Assembly (NCBI GenBank): GCA_963662155.1
Contig: OY759274.1
Span: 46,237,565-46,301,564 of the forward strand
DNA: 64,000 nucleotides
Source of the DNA: Lamellibrachia columna
Taxonomy: Eukaryota; Annelida; Polychaeta; Sabellida; Siboglinidae
Reading direction: 5' to 3'
The notes beneath the pieces are model-generated. The model saw only the letters and a program-made list of their open reading frames with translations. It had not been told where the DNA came from and made no database searches. Below are positions 43,201-55,102 of the stretch, in pieces (within the stretch, counting starts at the first letter, position 1; every line of letters starts with the position of its first letter). Position numbers and translations under genes: made by a program.

Positions 43201-46200
43201 AACTATTTCGTCTTGTGTCTACTCGACAGCTACTATTAATGTCAATTAGTTCGTCTAGCGTCTACTCGACAACGACTGTTAATGTCAACTAGCTCGTCTA
43301 GCGGCTACTCGACAACGACTGTTAATGTCAACTAGTTCGTCTAGAGGCTACTAGACAACGACTGTTAATGTCAACTAGTTCGTCTAGCGGCTACTCGACA
43401 ACGACTGTTAATGCCAACTAGTTCGTCTAGCGTCTATTCGACAACGACTATTAATGTCAACTAGTTCGTCTAACTTCTACTCGACAACGACTATTAATGT
43501 CAACTAGTTCGTCTAGCGTCTAATCGACAACGACTATTAATATCAACTAGTTCGTCTAGCGTCTACTCGACAATGACTATTAATGTCAACTAGTTCGTCT
43601 AGAGTCTACTCGTAAACGACTATTAATGTCATCTAGTTCGTCTAACGTCTACTCGTCAACGACTATTAATGTCAACTAGTTCGTCTAGCGTCTACTCGAC
43701 AACGACCATTAATGTTAACTAATTCGTCTAGCGTCTACTCGTCAACGACTATTAATGTCAACTAGTTCATCTAGCGTCTACTCGACAACGACTATTAATG
43801 TCAACTAGTTCGTGTAGTGTCTACTCGAAAACGACAATTAATGTCAACTAGTTCGTCTAGCAACTACTCGACAACGACTATTAATGTCAACTAGTTCGTG
43901 TAGCGTCTACTCGGCAACGACTATTAATATCAACTAGTTCGTCTATCCTCTACTCGACAACTACTATTAGTATCAACTAGTTCGTCTCGCGTCTACTCGA
44001 CAACGACTATTAATGTCAACTAGTTCGTGTAGTTTCTACTCGACAACGACTATTAATGTCAACTAGTTGATCTAGCGTCTACTCGACAACTACTATTAAT
44101 GTTAACTAGATCGTCTCGCGTCTACTCGACAACGACTATTAATGTCAACTAGTTCGTCTCGCGTCCACTCTACAACGACTATTAATATCAAATAGTTCGT
44201 CTAGCGTCTACTCGACAACTACTATAAATTTCAACTAGTTCGTGTAGCGTCTACTCGACAACGACTATTAATGTCAACTAGTTCGTCTAGCGCCTACTCG
44301 ACAACGACTATTAATGTCAACTAGTTCTTCTCTCCTCTACTCGACAACGACTATTAATGTCAACTAGTTCGTCTAGCGTCTACTCGACAACGATTATTAA
44401 TGTCAACTAGTTCGTCTACCGTCTACTCGACAACGACTATTAATATCAACTAGTTCGTCTAGCGTCTACTCGAAAACTAGTATTAATGTCAACTAGTTCG
44501 TCTCGCGTCTACTCGTCAATGACTATTAATGTCAACTAGTTCGTCTAGCCTCTACTCGACAACGACTATTAATGTCAACTAGTTCGTCTAGCGTCTACTC
44601 GACAAAGACTATTAATGTCAACTAGTTCGTGGAGCGTCTACTCGGCAACGACTATTAATGTCAACTAGTTCGTCTATCCTCTACTCGACAACTACTATTA
44701 ATGTCAACTAGTTCGTATAGTGTCTACTCGACAACGACAATTAATGTCAACTAGTTCGTCTAGCGTGTACTCGTCAACGACTATTAATGTCAACTAGTTC
44801 GTATAGCGTGTACTCGACAACTACTATTAATGTCAACTAGTTCGTCTCGCGTCTACTCGACAACGACTATTAATATCAACTGTTTCGTCTCGCATCCACT
44901 CGACAACGACTATTAATGTCAACTAGTTCGTCTAGCGTCTACTCGACAACTACTATTAATGTCAATTAGTTCGTCTAGCGTCTACTCGACAACGACTGTT
45001 AATGTCAACTAGTTCGTCTCGCGGCTACTCGACAACGACTACTAATGTTAACTAGTTCGTCTAGCGTCTACTCGACAACGACTACTAATGTCAACTAGTT
45101 CGTCTAGCGTCTACTCGTCAACGACTATTAATATCAACTAGTACGTCTAGCGTCTACTCGACAACGACTATTAATGTCAACTAGTTCGTCTATCCTCTAC
45201 TCGACAACGACTATTAATGTAAACTATTTCGTCTAGCCTCTACTCGACAACGACTATTAATGTCAACTAGTTCGTCTAGCGTCTACTCGACAACGACTAT
45301 TAATATCAACTAGTTCGTCTAGCGTCTACTCGGCAACGACTATTAATGTCAACTAGTTCGTCTAGCGTCTACTCGTCAACGACTATTAATGTCAACTAGT
45401 TCGTCTAGCGTCTACTCGACAACGACTATTAATGTTAACTAATTCGTCTAGCGTCTACTCGTCAACGACTATTAATGTCAACTTGTTCATCTAGCGTCTA
45501 CTCGACAACGACTATTAATGTCAACTAGTTCGTGTAGTGTCTACTCGAAAACGACAATTAATGTCAACTAGTTCGTCTAGCAACTACTCGACAACGACTA
45601 TTAATGTCAACTAGTTCGTGTAGCGTCTACTCGGCAACGACTATTAATGTCAACTAGTTCGTCTATCCTCTACTCGACAACTACTATTAGTATCAACTAG
45701 TTCGTCTCGTGTCTACTCGACAACGACTATTAATGTCAACTAGTTCGTGTAGTTTCTACTCGACAACGACTATTAATGTCAACTAGTTCGTCTCGCGTCT
45801 ACTCGACAACGACTATTAATGTCAACTATTTCGTCTCGCGTCCACTCGACAAAGACTATTAATATCAAATAGTTCGTCTAGCGTCTACTCGACAACTACT
45901 ATAAATGTCAACTAGTTCGTGTAGCGTCTACTCGACAACGACTATTAATGTCAACTAATTCGTCTAGCGCCTACTCGACATCGACTATTAATGTCAACTA
46001 GTTCTTCTATCGTCTACTCGACAACGACTATTAATGTCAACTAGTTCGTCTAGCGTCTACTCGACAACGATTATTAATGTCAACTAGTTCGTCTACCGTC
46101 TACTCGACAACGACTATTAATATAAACTAGTTCGTCTAGCGTCTACTCGACAACTAGTATTAATGTCAACTAGTTCGTCTCGCGTCTACTCGTCAATGAC

Positions 46201-49200
46201 TATTAATGTCAACTAGTTCGTCTAGCCTCTACTCGACAACGACTATTAATGTCAACTAGTTCGTGTAGTGTCTACTCGACATCGACAATTAATGTCAACT
46301 AGTTCGTCTAGCATCTACTCGACAACGACTATTAATGTCAACTAGTTCGTCTATCCTCTACTCGACAACTACTATTAATGTCAACTAGTTCGTCTCGTGT
46401 CTACTCGACAACGACTATTAATGTCAACTAGTTCGTATAGTGTCTACTCGACAACGACTATTAATGTCAACTAGTTCGTCTAGCGTCTACTCGACAACTA
46501 CTATTAATGTCAACTAGTTCGTCTCGCATCTACTCGACAACGACTATTAATGTCAACTAGTTCGTCTCGCGTCCACTCGACAACGACTATTAATGTCAAC
46601 TAGTTCGTCTAGCATCTACTCGACAACTACTATAAATGTCAACTAGTTCGTGTAGCGTCTACTCGACAACGACTATTAATGTCAACTAGTTCGTCTAACT
46701 TCTACTCGACAACTACTATTAATGTCAACTAGTTCGTCTAGCGTCTACTCGACAACGATTATTAATGTCAACTAGTTCATCTACCGTCTACTCGACAACG
46801 ACTATTAATGTCATCTAGTTCGTCTAGCGTCTACTCGACAACGACTATTAATGTCAACTAGTTCGTGTATCATCTACTCAACAAAGACTATTAATATAAA
46901 CTAGTTTGTCTAGCGTCTACTCGACAACGACTATTAATGTCAACTAGTACGTCTAGCGTCTACTCGACAACGACTATTAATGTCAACTAGTTCGTCTAGC
47001 GTCTACTCGTCAACGACTATTAATGTCAACTAGTTCATCTAGCGTCTACTCGACAACGACTATTAATGTCAACTAGTTCGTGTAGTGTCTACTCGACAAC
47101 GACTATTAATGTCAACTAGTTCGTCTAGCGTCTACTCGACAAAGACTATTAATGTCAACTAGTTCGTGTAGCGTCTACTCGGCAACGACTATTAATGTCA
47201 ACTAGTTCGTCTATCCTCTACTCGACAACTACTATTAATGTCAACTAGTTCGTATAGTGTCTACTCGACAACGACAATTAATGTCAACTAGTTCGTCTAG
47301 CGTGTACTCGACAACGACTATTAATATCAACTGTTTCGTCTCGCATGCACTCGACAACGACTATTAATGTCAACTAGTTCGTCTAGCGTCTACTCGACAA
47401 CTACTATTAATGTCAATTAGTTCGTCTAGCGTCTACTCGACAACGACTGTTAATGTCAACTAGTTCGTCTCGCGGCTACTCGACAACGACTACTAATGTC
47501 AACTAGTTCGTCTAGCGTCTACTCGACAACGACTATTAATGTCAACTAGTTCGTCTAGCGTCTACTCGACAACGACTATTAATGTCAACTAGTTCGTCTA
47601 GCGTCTACTCGACAACGACTATTAATGTCAACTAGTTCGTCTAGCGTCTACTCGACAACGACTATTAATGTCAACTAGTTCGTCTATCTTCTACTCGACA
47701 ACGACTATTAATGTAAACTAGTTCGTCTAGCCTCTACTCGACAACGACTATTAATATCAACTAGTTCGTCTAGCGTCTACCCGACAACGACTATTAATAT
47801 CAACTAGTTCGTCTAGCTTCTACTCGGCAACGACTATTAATGTCAACTAGTTCGTCTAGCGTCTACTCGTCAACGACTATTAATGTCAACTAGTTCTTCT
47901 CGCGTCTAGTCGACAAATACTATTAATGTCAAATAGTTCGTCTAGCGTCTACTCGTCAACGACTATTAATTTCAACTATTTCGTCTTGTGTCTACTCGAC
48001 AGCTACTATTAATGTCAATTAGTTCGTCTAGCGTCTACTCGACAACGACTGTTAATGTCAACTAGCTCGTCTAGCGGCTACTCGACAACGACTGTTAATG
48101 TCAACTAGTTCGTCTAGAGGCTACTAGACAACGACTGTTAATGTCAACTAGTTCGTCTAGCGGCTACTCGACAACGACTGTTAATGCCAACTAGTTCGTC
48201 TAGCGTCTATTCGACAACGACTATTAATGTCAACTAGTTCGTCTAACTTCTACTCGACAACGACTATTAATGTCAACTAGTTCGTCTAGCGTCTACTCGA
48301 CAACGACTATTAATATCAACTAGTTCGTCTAGCGTCTACTCGACAATGACTATTAATGTCAACTAGTTCGTCTAGAGTCTACTCGTAAACGAATATTAAT
48401 GTCATCTAGTTCGTCTAACGTCTACTCGTCAACGACTATTAATGTCAACTAGTTCGTCTAGCGTCTACTCGACAACGACCATTAATGTTAACTAATTCGT
48501 CTAGCGTCTACTCGTCAACGACTATTAATGTCAACTAGTTCATCTAGCGTCTACTCGACAACGACTATTAATGTCAACTAGTTCGTGTAGTGTCTACTCG
48601 AAAACGACAATTAATGTCAACTAGTTCGTCTAGCAACTACTCGACAACGACTATTAATGTCAACTAGTTCGTGTAGCGTCTACTCGGCAACGACTATTAA
48701 TGTCAACTAGTTCGTCTATCCTCTACTCGACAACTACTATTAGTATCAACTAGTTCGTCTCGCGTCTACTCGACAACGACTATTAATGTCAACTAGTTCG
48801 TGTAGTTTCTACTCGACAACGACTATTAATGTTAACTAGTTCGTCTCGCGTCTACTCGACAACGACTATTATTGTCAACTAGTTCGTCTCGCGTCCACTC
48901 GACAACGACTATTAATATCAAATAGTTCGTCTAGCGTCTACTCGACAACTACTATAAATTTCAACTAGTTCGTGTAGCGTCTACTCGACAACGACTATTA
49001 ATGTCAACTAGTTCGTCTAGCGTCTACTCGTCAACGACTATTAATGTCAACTAGTTCTTCTCGCGTCTAGTCGACAAATACTATTAATATCAAATAGTTC
49101 GTCTAGCGTCTACTCGTCAACGACTATTAATTTCAAATATTTCGTCTTGTGTCTACTCGACAGCTACTATTAAAGTCAATTAGTTCGTCTAGCGTCTACT

Positions 49201-49634
49201 CGACAACGACTGTTAATGTCAACTAGCTCGCCTAGCGGCTACTCGACAACGACTGTTAATGTCAACTAGTTCGTCTAGAGGCTACTAGACAACGACTGTT
49301 AATGTCAACTAGTTCGTCTAGCGGCTACTCGACAACGACTGTTAATGCCAACTAGTTCGTCTAGCGTCTATTCGACAACGACTATTAATGTCAACTAGTT
49401 CGTCTAACTTCTACTCGACAACGACTATTAATGTCAACTAGTTCGTCTAGCGTCTACTCGACAACGACTATTAATATCAACTAGTTCGTCTAGCGTCTAC
49501 TCGACAATGACTATTAATGTCAACTAGTTCGTCTAGAGTCTACTCGTAAACGAATATTAATGTCATCTAGTTCGTCTAACGTCTACTCGTCAACGACTAT
49601 TAATGTCAACTAGTTCGTCTAGCGTCTACTCGAC
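32521..49634. repeat. 199-monomer (8,557 bp) tandem duplication, two nearly identical copies
   Basis: Copy 1 is ~32,521-41,077 and copy 2 is ~41,078-49,634. Unique variants line up at exactly 8,557 bp. Examples are CAGCTACTATTAG (33,509/42,066), GTTCTTCTCGCG (34,563/43,120), GTGGAGCG (36,072/44,629), TAGTACGTC (36,582/45,139), the GTGTATCATC monomer (38,309/46,866), ATTATTGTC (40,311/48,868) and GTAAACGAATATT (40,989/49,546). The only difference I noticed is G at 37,272 against T at 45,829. I compared about twenty points, not every base. The unit spans parts of two HOR families, so it is younger than both. Confidence 0.92.
39301..41077. repeat. 27-monomer (1,161 bp) internal duplication within the 8.6-kb unit
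   Basis: The series starting AGCGTCTACTCGTCAACG, with GTTCTTCTCGCG, CTTGTGTC, CTAGAGGCTACTAGAC and GTAAACGAATATT, begins at 39,301 and again at 40,462, giving an offset of 1,161 bp. The second copy has private changes (TATCAAATAG, AAAGTCAATTAG, CTCGCCTAGCGG) and is cut off at 41,077. The whole arrangement recurs 8,557 bp downstream, so it predates the 8.6-kb duplication. Confidence 0.82.
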
Positions 49635-52187
49635 AACGACCATTAATGTTAACTAATTCGTCTAGCGTCTACTCGTCAACGACTATTAATGTCAACTAGT
49701 TCATCTAGCGTCTACTCGACAACGACTATTAATGTCAACTAGTTCGTGTAGTGTCTACTCGAAAACGACAATTAATGTCAACTAGTTCGTCTAGCAACTA
49801 CTCGACAACGACTATTAATGTCAACTAGTTCGTGTAGCGTCTACTCGGCAACGACTATTAATGTCAACTAGTTCGTCTATCCTCTACTCGACAACTACTA
49901 TTAGTATCAACTAGTTCGTCTCGCGTCTACTCGACAACAACTATTAATGTCAACTAGTTGATCTAGCGTCTACTCGACAACTACTATTAATGTTAACTAG
50001 TTCGTCTCGCGTCTACTCGACAACGACTATTATTGTCAACTAGTTCATCTCGCGTCCACTCGACAACGACTATTAATATCAAATAGTTCGTCTAGCGTCT
50101 ACTCGACAACTACTATAAATTTCAACTAGTTCGTGTAGCGTCTACTCGACAACGACTATTAATGTCAACTAGTTCGTCTAGCGCCTACTCGACAACGACT
50201 ATTAATGTCAACTAGTTCTTCTATCCTCTACTCGACAACGACTATTAATGTCAACTAGTTCGTCTAGCGTCTACTCGACAACTACTAAAAATGTCAACTA
50301 GTTCGTGTAGCGTCTACTCGAAAACGACTATTAATGTCAACTAGTTCGTCTAACTTCTACTCGACAACGACTATTAATGTCAACTAGTTCGTCTATCGTC
50401 TACTCGACAACGACTATTAATGTCAACTAGTTCGTCTAGCGTCTACTCGACAACGATTATTAATGTCAACTAGTTCATCTACCGTCTACTCGACAACGAC
50501 TATTAATGTCATCTAGTTCGTCTAGCGTCTACTCGACAACGACTATTAATGTCAACTAGTTCGTGTATCATCTACTCGACAACGACTATTAATGTAAACT
50601 AGTTTGTCTAGCGTCTACTCGACAACGACTATTAATGTCAACTAGTACGTCTAGCGTCTACTCGACAACGACTATTAATGTCAACTAGTTCGTCTAGCGT
50701 CTACTCGTCAACGACTATTAATGTCAACTAGTTCATCTAGCGTCTACTCGACAACGACTATTAATGTCAACTAGTTCGTGTAGTTTCTACTCGACAACGA
50801 CTATTAATGTCAACTAGTTCGTCTAGCGTCTACTCGACAAAGACTATTAATGTCAACTAGTTCGTGTAGCGTCTACTCGGCAACGACTATTAATGTCAAC
50901 TAGTTCGTCTATCCTCTACTCGACAACTACTATTAATGTCAACTAGTTCGTATAGTGTCTACTCGACAACGACAATTAATGTCAACTAGTTCGTCTTGCG
51001 TGTACTCGTCAACGACTATTAATGTCAACTAGTTCGTCTAGCGTGTACTCGACAACTACTATTAATGTCAACTAGTTCGTCTCGCGTCTACTCGACAACG
51101 ACTATTAATATCAACTGTTTCGTCTCGCATGCACTCGACAACGACTATTAATGTCAACTAGTTCGTCTAGCGTCTACTCGACAACTACTATTAATGTCAA
51201 TTAGTTCGTCTAGCGTCTACTCGACAACGACTGTTAATGTCAACTAGTTCGTCTCGCGGCTACTCGACAACGACTACTAATCTTAACTAGTTCGTCTAGC
51301 GTCTACTCGACAACGACTATTAATGTCAACTAGTTCGTCTAGCGTCTACTCGACAACGACTATTAATGTCAACTAGTTCGTCTATCCTCTACTCGACAAC
51401 GACTATTAATGTAAACTAGTTCGTCTAGCCTCTACTCGACAACGACTATTAATGTCAACTAGTTCGTCTAGCGTCTACTCGACAACGACTATTAATATCA
51501 ACTAGTTCGTCTAGCTTCTACTCGGCAACGACTATTAATGTCAACTAGTTCGTCTAGCGTCTACTCGTCAACGACTATTAATGTCAACTAGTTCTTCTCG
51601 CGTCTAGTCGACAAATACTATTAATGTCAAATAGTTCGTCTAGCGTCTACTCGTCAACGACTATTAATTTCAACTATTTCGTCTTGTGTCTACTCGACAG
51701 CTACTATTAATGTCAATTAGTTCGTCTAGAGTCTACTCGACAACGACTGTTAATGTCAACTAGCTCGTCTAGCGGCTACTCGACAACGACTGTTAATGTC
51801 AACTAGTTCGTCTAGAGGCTACTAGACAACGACTGTTAATGTCAACTAGTTCGTCTAGCGGCTACTCGACAACGACTGTTAATGCCAACTAGTTCGTCTA
51901 GCGTCTATTCGACAACGACTATTAATGTCAACTAGTTCGTCTAACTTCTACTCGACAACGACTATTAATGTCAACTAGTTCGTCTAGCGTCTACTCGACA
52001 ACGACTATTAATATCAACTAGTTCGTCTAGCGTCTACTCGACAATGACTATTAATGTCAACTAGTTCGTCTAGAGTCTACTCGTAAACGACTATTAATGT
52101 CATCTAGTTCGTCTAACGTCTACTCGTCAACGACTATTAATGTCAACTAGTTCGTCTAGCGTCTACTCGACAACGACCATTAATGTT

Positions 52188-52231
52188 AACTAATTCGTCT
52201 AGCCGTCTACTCGTCAACGACTATTAATGTC
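52188..52231. repeat. 44-bp monomer with a single-base insertion
   Basis: This monomer reads TCTAGCCGTCTAC where its relatives at 49,651 and 61,989 read TCTAGCGTCTAC. It is one of only two net length changes I detected in 53 kb. It is absent from both sister copies, so it arose after the zone 6 duplication or is a sequencing or assembly error. Confidence 0.85.
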
Positions 52232-53298
52232 AACTAGTTCATCTAGCGTCTACTCGACAACGACTATTAATGTCAACTAGTTCGTGTAGTGTCTACTCGA
52301 AAACGACAATTAATGTCAACTAGTTCGTCTAGCAACTACTCGACAACGACTATTAATGTCAACTAGTTCGTGTAGCGTCTACTCGGCAACGACTATTAAT
52401 GTCAACTAGTTCGTCTATCCTCTACTCGACAACTACTATTAGTATCAACTAGTTCGTCTCGCGTCTACTCGACAACGACTATTAATGTCAACTAGTTCGT
52501 GTAGTTTCTACTCGACAACGACTATTAATGTCAACTAGTTGATCTAGCGTCTACTCGACAACTACTATTAATGTTAACTAGTTCGTCTCGCGTCTACTCG
52601 ACAACGACTATTATTGTCAACTAGTTCGTCTCGCGTCCACTCGACAACGACTATTAATATCAAATAGTTCGTCTAGCGTCTACTCGACAACTACTATAAA
52701 TTTCAACTAGTTCGTGTAGCGTCTACTCGACAACGACTATTAATGTCAACTAGTTCGTCTAGCGCCTACTCGACAACGATTATTAATGTCAACTAGTTCT
52801 TCTATCCTCTACTCGACAACGACTATTAATGTCAACTAGTTCGTCGAGCGTCTACTCGACAACTACTATAAATGTCAACTAGTTCGTGTAGCGTCTACTC
52901 GACAACGACTATTAATGTCAACTAGTTCGTCTAACTTCTACTCGACAACGACTATTAATGTCAACTAGTTCGTCTATCGTCTACTCGACAACGACTATTA
53001 ATGTCAACTAGTTCGTCTAGCGTCTACTCGACAACGATTATTAATGTCAACTAGTTCATCTACCGTCTACTCGACAACGACTATTAATGTCATCTAGTTC
53101 GTCTAGCGTCTACTCGACAACGACTATTAATGTCAACTAGTTCGTGTATCATCTACTCGACAACGACTATTAATGTAAACTAGTTTGTCTAGTGTCTACT
53201 CGACAACGACTATTAATGTCAACTAGTACGTCTAGCGTCTACTCGACAACGACTATTAATGTCAACTAGTTCGTCTAGCGTCTACTCGTCAACGACTA

Positions 53299-53302
53299 TT
53301 AA
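53299..53302. repeat. Target-site duplication TTAA, left copy
   Basis: This TTAA occupies positions 36-39 of the 43-bp monomer starting at 53,264. The matching copy is at 60,519-60,522 and is followed by the missing last four monomer bases, TGTC. Confidence 0.92.
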
Positions 53303-53317
53303 AGGGGGGGTGAAGCA
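53303..53317 (+). repeat. Terminal inverted repeat, left
   Basis: AGGGGGGGTGAAGCA matches the reverse complement of 60,504-60,518 at 12 of 15 positions. The three mismatches are consecutive (GGG against AAC), between an AGGGG block and a TGAAGCA block. Confidence 0.85.
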
Positions 53318-53445
53318 TTCGAACAACCATAGCCCAAACATAATAACATACCATTTACAGTATATATCACCCTTATATGATGGGCGCAACGCCACAGTAA
53401 TTTTGTAATATCCTTTTTAACTTTTCCATTATCTTCGCTGGGCGG

Positions 53446-53490
53446 CGCCATATTGCTCTGCGGGGGGCTCAGCGGCAGAGTGGTTTGAGT
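53446..53490 (+). repeat. Left subterminal inverted modules
   Basis: CGCCATATTG (53,446-53,455) and GAGTGGTTTGAGT (53,478-53,490) recur in the same order, in inverted orientation, at the right end. They start 143 bp inside the left tip. They are candidate transposase-binding sites, or remnants of a longer terminal inverted repeat. Confidence 0.65.
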
Positions 53491-53611
53491 ACGAGCTCCT
53501 GGCTCCGCGTTCACACAGTAAAAACCTCTCGGAAAAACGGCCGAAACGCATGGAAAATCGAATAAAAAGAAAACTGGTGTGCACTGGATGGCTCCTGGAT
53601 ATATCAACTAG

Positions 53612-53937
53612 TACTACAAATGCAAGGAAACAACTTTTGATCGACTTCCGAGGAAGAATTTGCAGCGGAAAAGGTGGCTGCAAATGCGGAAATTGCCGTG
53701 TCCGCCAGCCGCAGGCTCTGCGAGTGACCACTTTTCCGATGCAGATTACAAGACAAAAGACTGTGATGAGCATGGACAGACGGTGAGCATCAAGATGTCA
53801 TTCTTGGTCAAAGACACCGTTCCATCTGAGATCTTTTTTTTCGCACATGACCATGCATCTACAGACTATTCTGCGACAAGGAAACGTCAGATATCAGAGG
53901 GCAGAGCGATGCGTAGGAAGCGACGAGCCGAAACCAG
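53612..53937 (+). pseudogene. Decayed THAP-domain exon of a transposase
   Basis: The open frame after the stop at 53,609 reads TFDRLPRKNLQRKRWLQM, then SDHFSDADY, then KMSFLVKDTVPSEIF. This is the order of THAP landmarks: the F-x-R-x-P helix, the RKRW segment, the C-x-x-H-F zinc ligands and the AVPTIF-like end. THAP domains are zinc-binding DNA-recognition modules of P and Kolobok transposases. The third zinc cysteine is missing in this frame (ASDHF). One frame over, the bases TGC GAG precede GAC CAC, so a one-base insertion would explain the loss. The first Cys pair is not readable, and a TAG lies just upstream. A basic stretch (RKRRAETR) follows. The exon may end at CAG|GTTAGT (53,937/53,938). 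It is probably not functional. No intact start codon is evident. Confidence 0.72.
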
Positions 53938-54897
53938 GTTAGTAAATTGGATTACCGTTACCATTGTGACTTATCACTACGATTACAATATAGTTCCACC
54001 CCAATAAGCACAGCTGTGCTTCAACGTCAGCATATATATGACCCACAGTAAATCGAAATGTATGAATACAATAAAGTGCGAGTAAGTGTTAATAGTTTGA
54101 TATAATTACGAGTGTTTTCCAATTCGCCGATTTATTTTCGACGTGATCAGACGTACCGTCAATACGTGGCCGTACACAAAACAATAACAATAACTCAGTA
54201 AGTGCTACAGGATATACTGCAACCTTATAACATGGGCCATGGCGTATGTACTAGGCAAAATTATTCAAGAAAATAATTTGATATTATTTATTGACAGTCA
54301 TAATAAGTCTCATACTCCTGTGTTCTAAATGCCTAGAGAGCAAGCAGCAATCGTAAGGCTATAAGCCTGGGAGGGGTTAGATGCATGGGAGAAACACGAC
54401 CAAAAGACAGTATAGACTATAGTGCAACAGAAGCCTACTGTTGCTGTTTACATTTCAAATTCTTTATGGAAATATTTAAAATATACAAATACTTTCATTG
54501 TGATTAAGTGCAAATGCAGTTACAAAAACTTTTTAAAAGTATTTAAATATTTAAGTAAAATGCATTTCACCCATGCAATGTCTAGCTGGAAAGGAAACTA
54601 ACTAAGGCATCGTCATCTACCCAGTTGAACACTGTCAGATTACATGTCTGCTTTCTATAATGACATTTTACAATTTCTGCCTGAATTCTTGTGACTTGAC
54701 AATAAGGCAAAATTATATAAAATTAATTTGCTTTATTGATCAGATTAAACCCCACATGTAATAACCTGAAGTTCATATAGATGTATTAATTACATTTTAT
54801 TCTAAGTCGACTGATAACACTGTAATGAATATCGTGGGGGGAGGGGGCAACTGTCGGCAAACCACAATAGTATTAGTACAAGCTATACATATGAAGG
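53938..54897. other. Non-coding interior of the transposon, no gene recognised
   Basis: AT-rich sequence, possibly intron. It holds a perfect 16-base palindrome at 54,006-54,021 and an AATAAA at 54,070-54,075 soon after the THAP frame ends at 54,007. That AATAAA could serve as a polyadenylation signal. A short run of G lies at 54,835-54,847. Nothing else stood out. Confidence 0.6.
54006..54021. repeat. Perfect 16-base palindrome
   Basis: AAGCACAGCTGTGCTT equals its own reverse complement. It lies immediately after the stop of the THAP reading frame. No role is known; chance is possible. Confidence 0.8.
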
Positions 54898-54905
54898 AAG
54901 TATAT
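54898..54905. repeat. 8-bp target-site duplication of the hAT-like element, left
   Basis: AAGTATAT is identical to 56,740-56,747. Confidence 0.88.
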
Positions 54906-55101
54906 CAGGCATGGGGTCAATTCTGTTTTGTCAATTCCAAAAAATCAGTTCTAATTCCGCCTTGCAAAAAATCAATTCCAACTGTTAAAATCCTAGGCTA
55001 AAGAAAAATTCAAATCCAATTCGTTTGAACACAGTTTTATTTGTCACGTGTGCACAATCATATTTAATTAGACATGATTAAAAAATTATTGTTCGTTAAA
55101 T

Positions 55102-55102
55102 G

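Larger units (their letters stand above)
1..53302. repeat. 43-bp tandem satellite array, left block (about 1,239 monomers)
   Basis: This is one uninterrupted head-to-tail satellite with a 43-bp unit; 173-215 is an exact consensus monomer. Each unit starts with the 8-bp palindrome AACTAGTT, has TCTAGCGTCTACTCGACAAC in the middle and ends with GACTATTAATGTC. Monomer starts at 1, 173, 10,020, 15,180 and 19,996 are all in the same 43-bp phase. Phase shifts by 28 at 20,108 and by 1 at 52,205 and by nothing else at the points checked. Common variants are GGCT or CCTC for GTCT, CTGTTAAT for CTATTAAT, and TTCATC for TTCGTC. TAG and TAA fall in all frames because 43 is not divisible by 3, so the array cannot encode protein. 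The last monomer stops after 39 bases, at the TTAA where the transposon inserted. It could be centromeric or pericentromeric, but no sequence proof of that was seen. Confidence 0.98.
49635..53302. repeat. Higher-order repeat zone 6: 59-60-monomer unit, interrupted by the transposon and continued at 60,519
   Basis: The GACCATTAATGTT variant lies at 49,638, 52,175 and 61,976. The first spacing is 2,537 bp (59 x 43). The second, after removing the insert and one TTAA, is 2,581 bp (60 x 43 plus the single extra base at 52,205). The copy starting near 49,638 lacks two monomers around 49,940, including the GTGTAGTTTC one. The copy containing the insertion is otherwise complete. Confidence 0.85.

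Noticed and set aside
1..53302. CRISPR array
   Set aside because: Units are contiguous 43-bp copies with no unique spacers between constant repeats, and the surrounding elements are eukaryotic.
1..53302. Tandem-repeat protein gene
   Set aside because: The 43-bp unit shifts frame each copy and contains TAG and TAA. No frame stays open beyond a few dozen codons on either strand.
1..53302. CENP-B box in the satellite
   Set aside because: TTCGTCTAGCG superficially resembles the start of the mammalian box, but the required A and CGGG positions are missing. A centromere role is therefore not supported by this motif.
53305..53311. Poly-G run as telomere or G-quadruplex signal
   Set aside because: It is a single seven-G run belonging to the transposon tip; there are no further G tracts in register.
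53299..53773. - strand open frames at the left end (102 and 114 codons)
   Set aside because: They overlap the terminal repeat and the antisense of the THAP region, with low-complexity, non-domain-like translations; they appear to be shadows.
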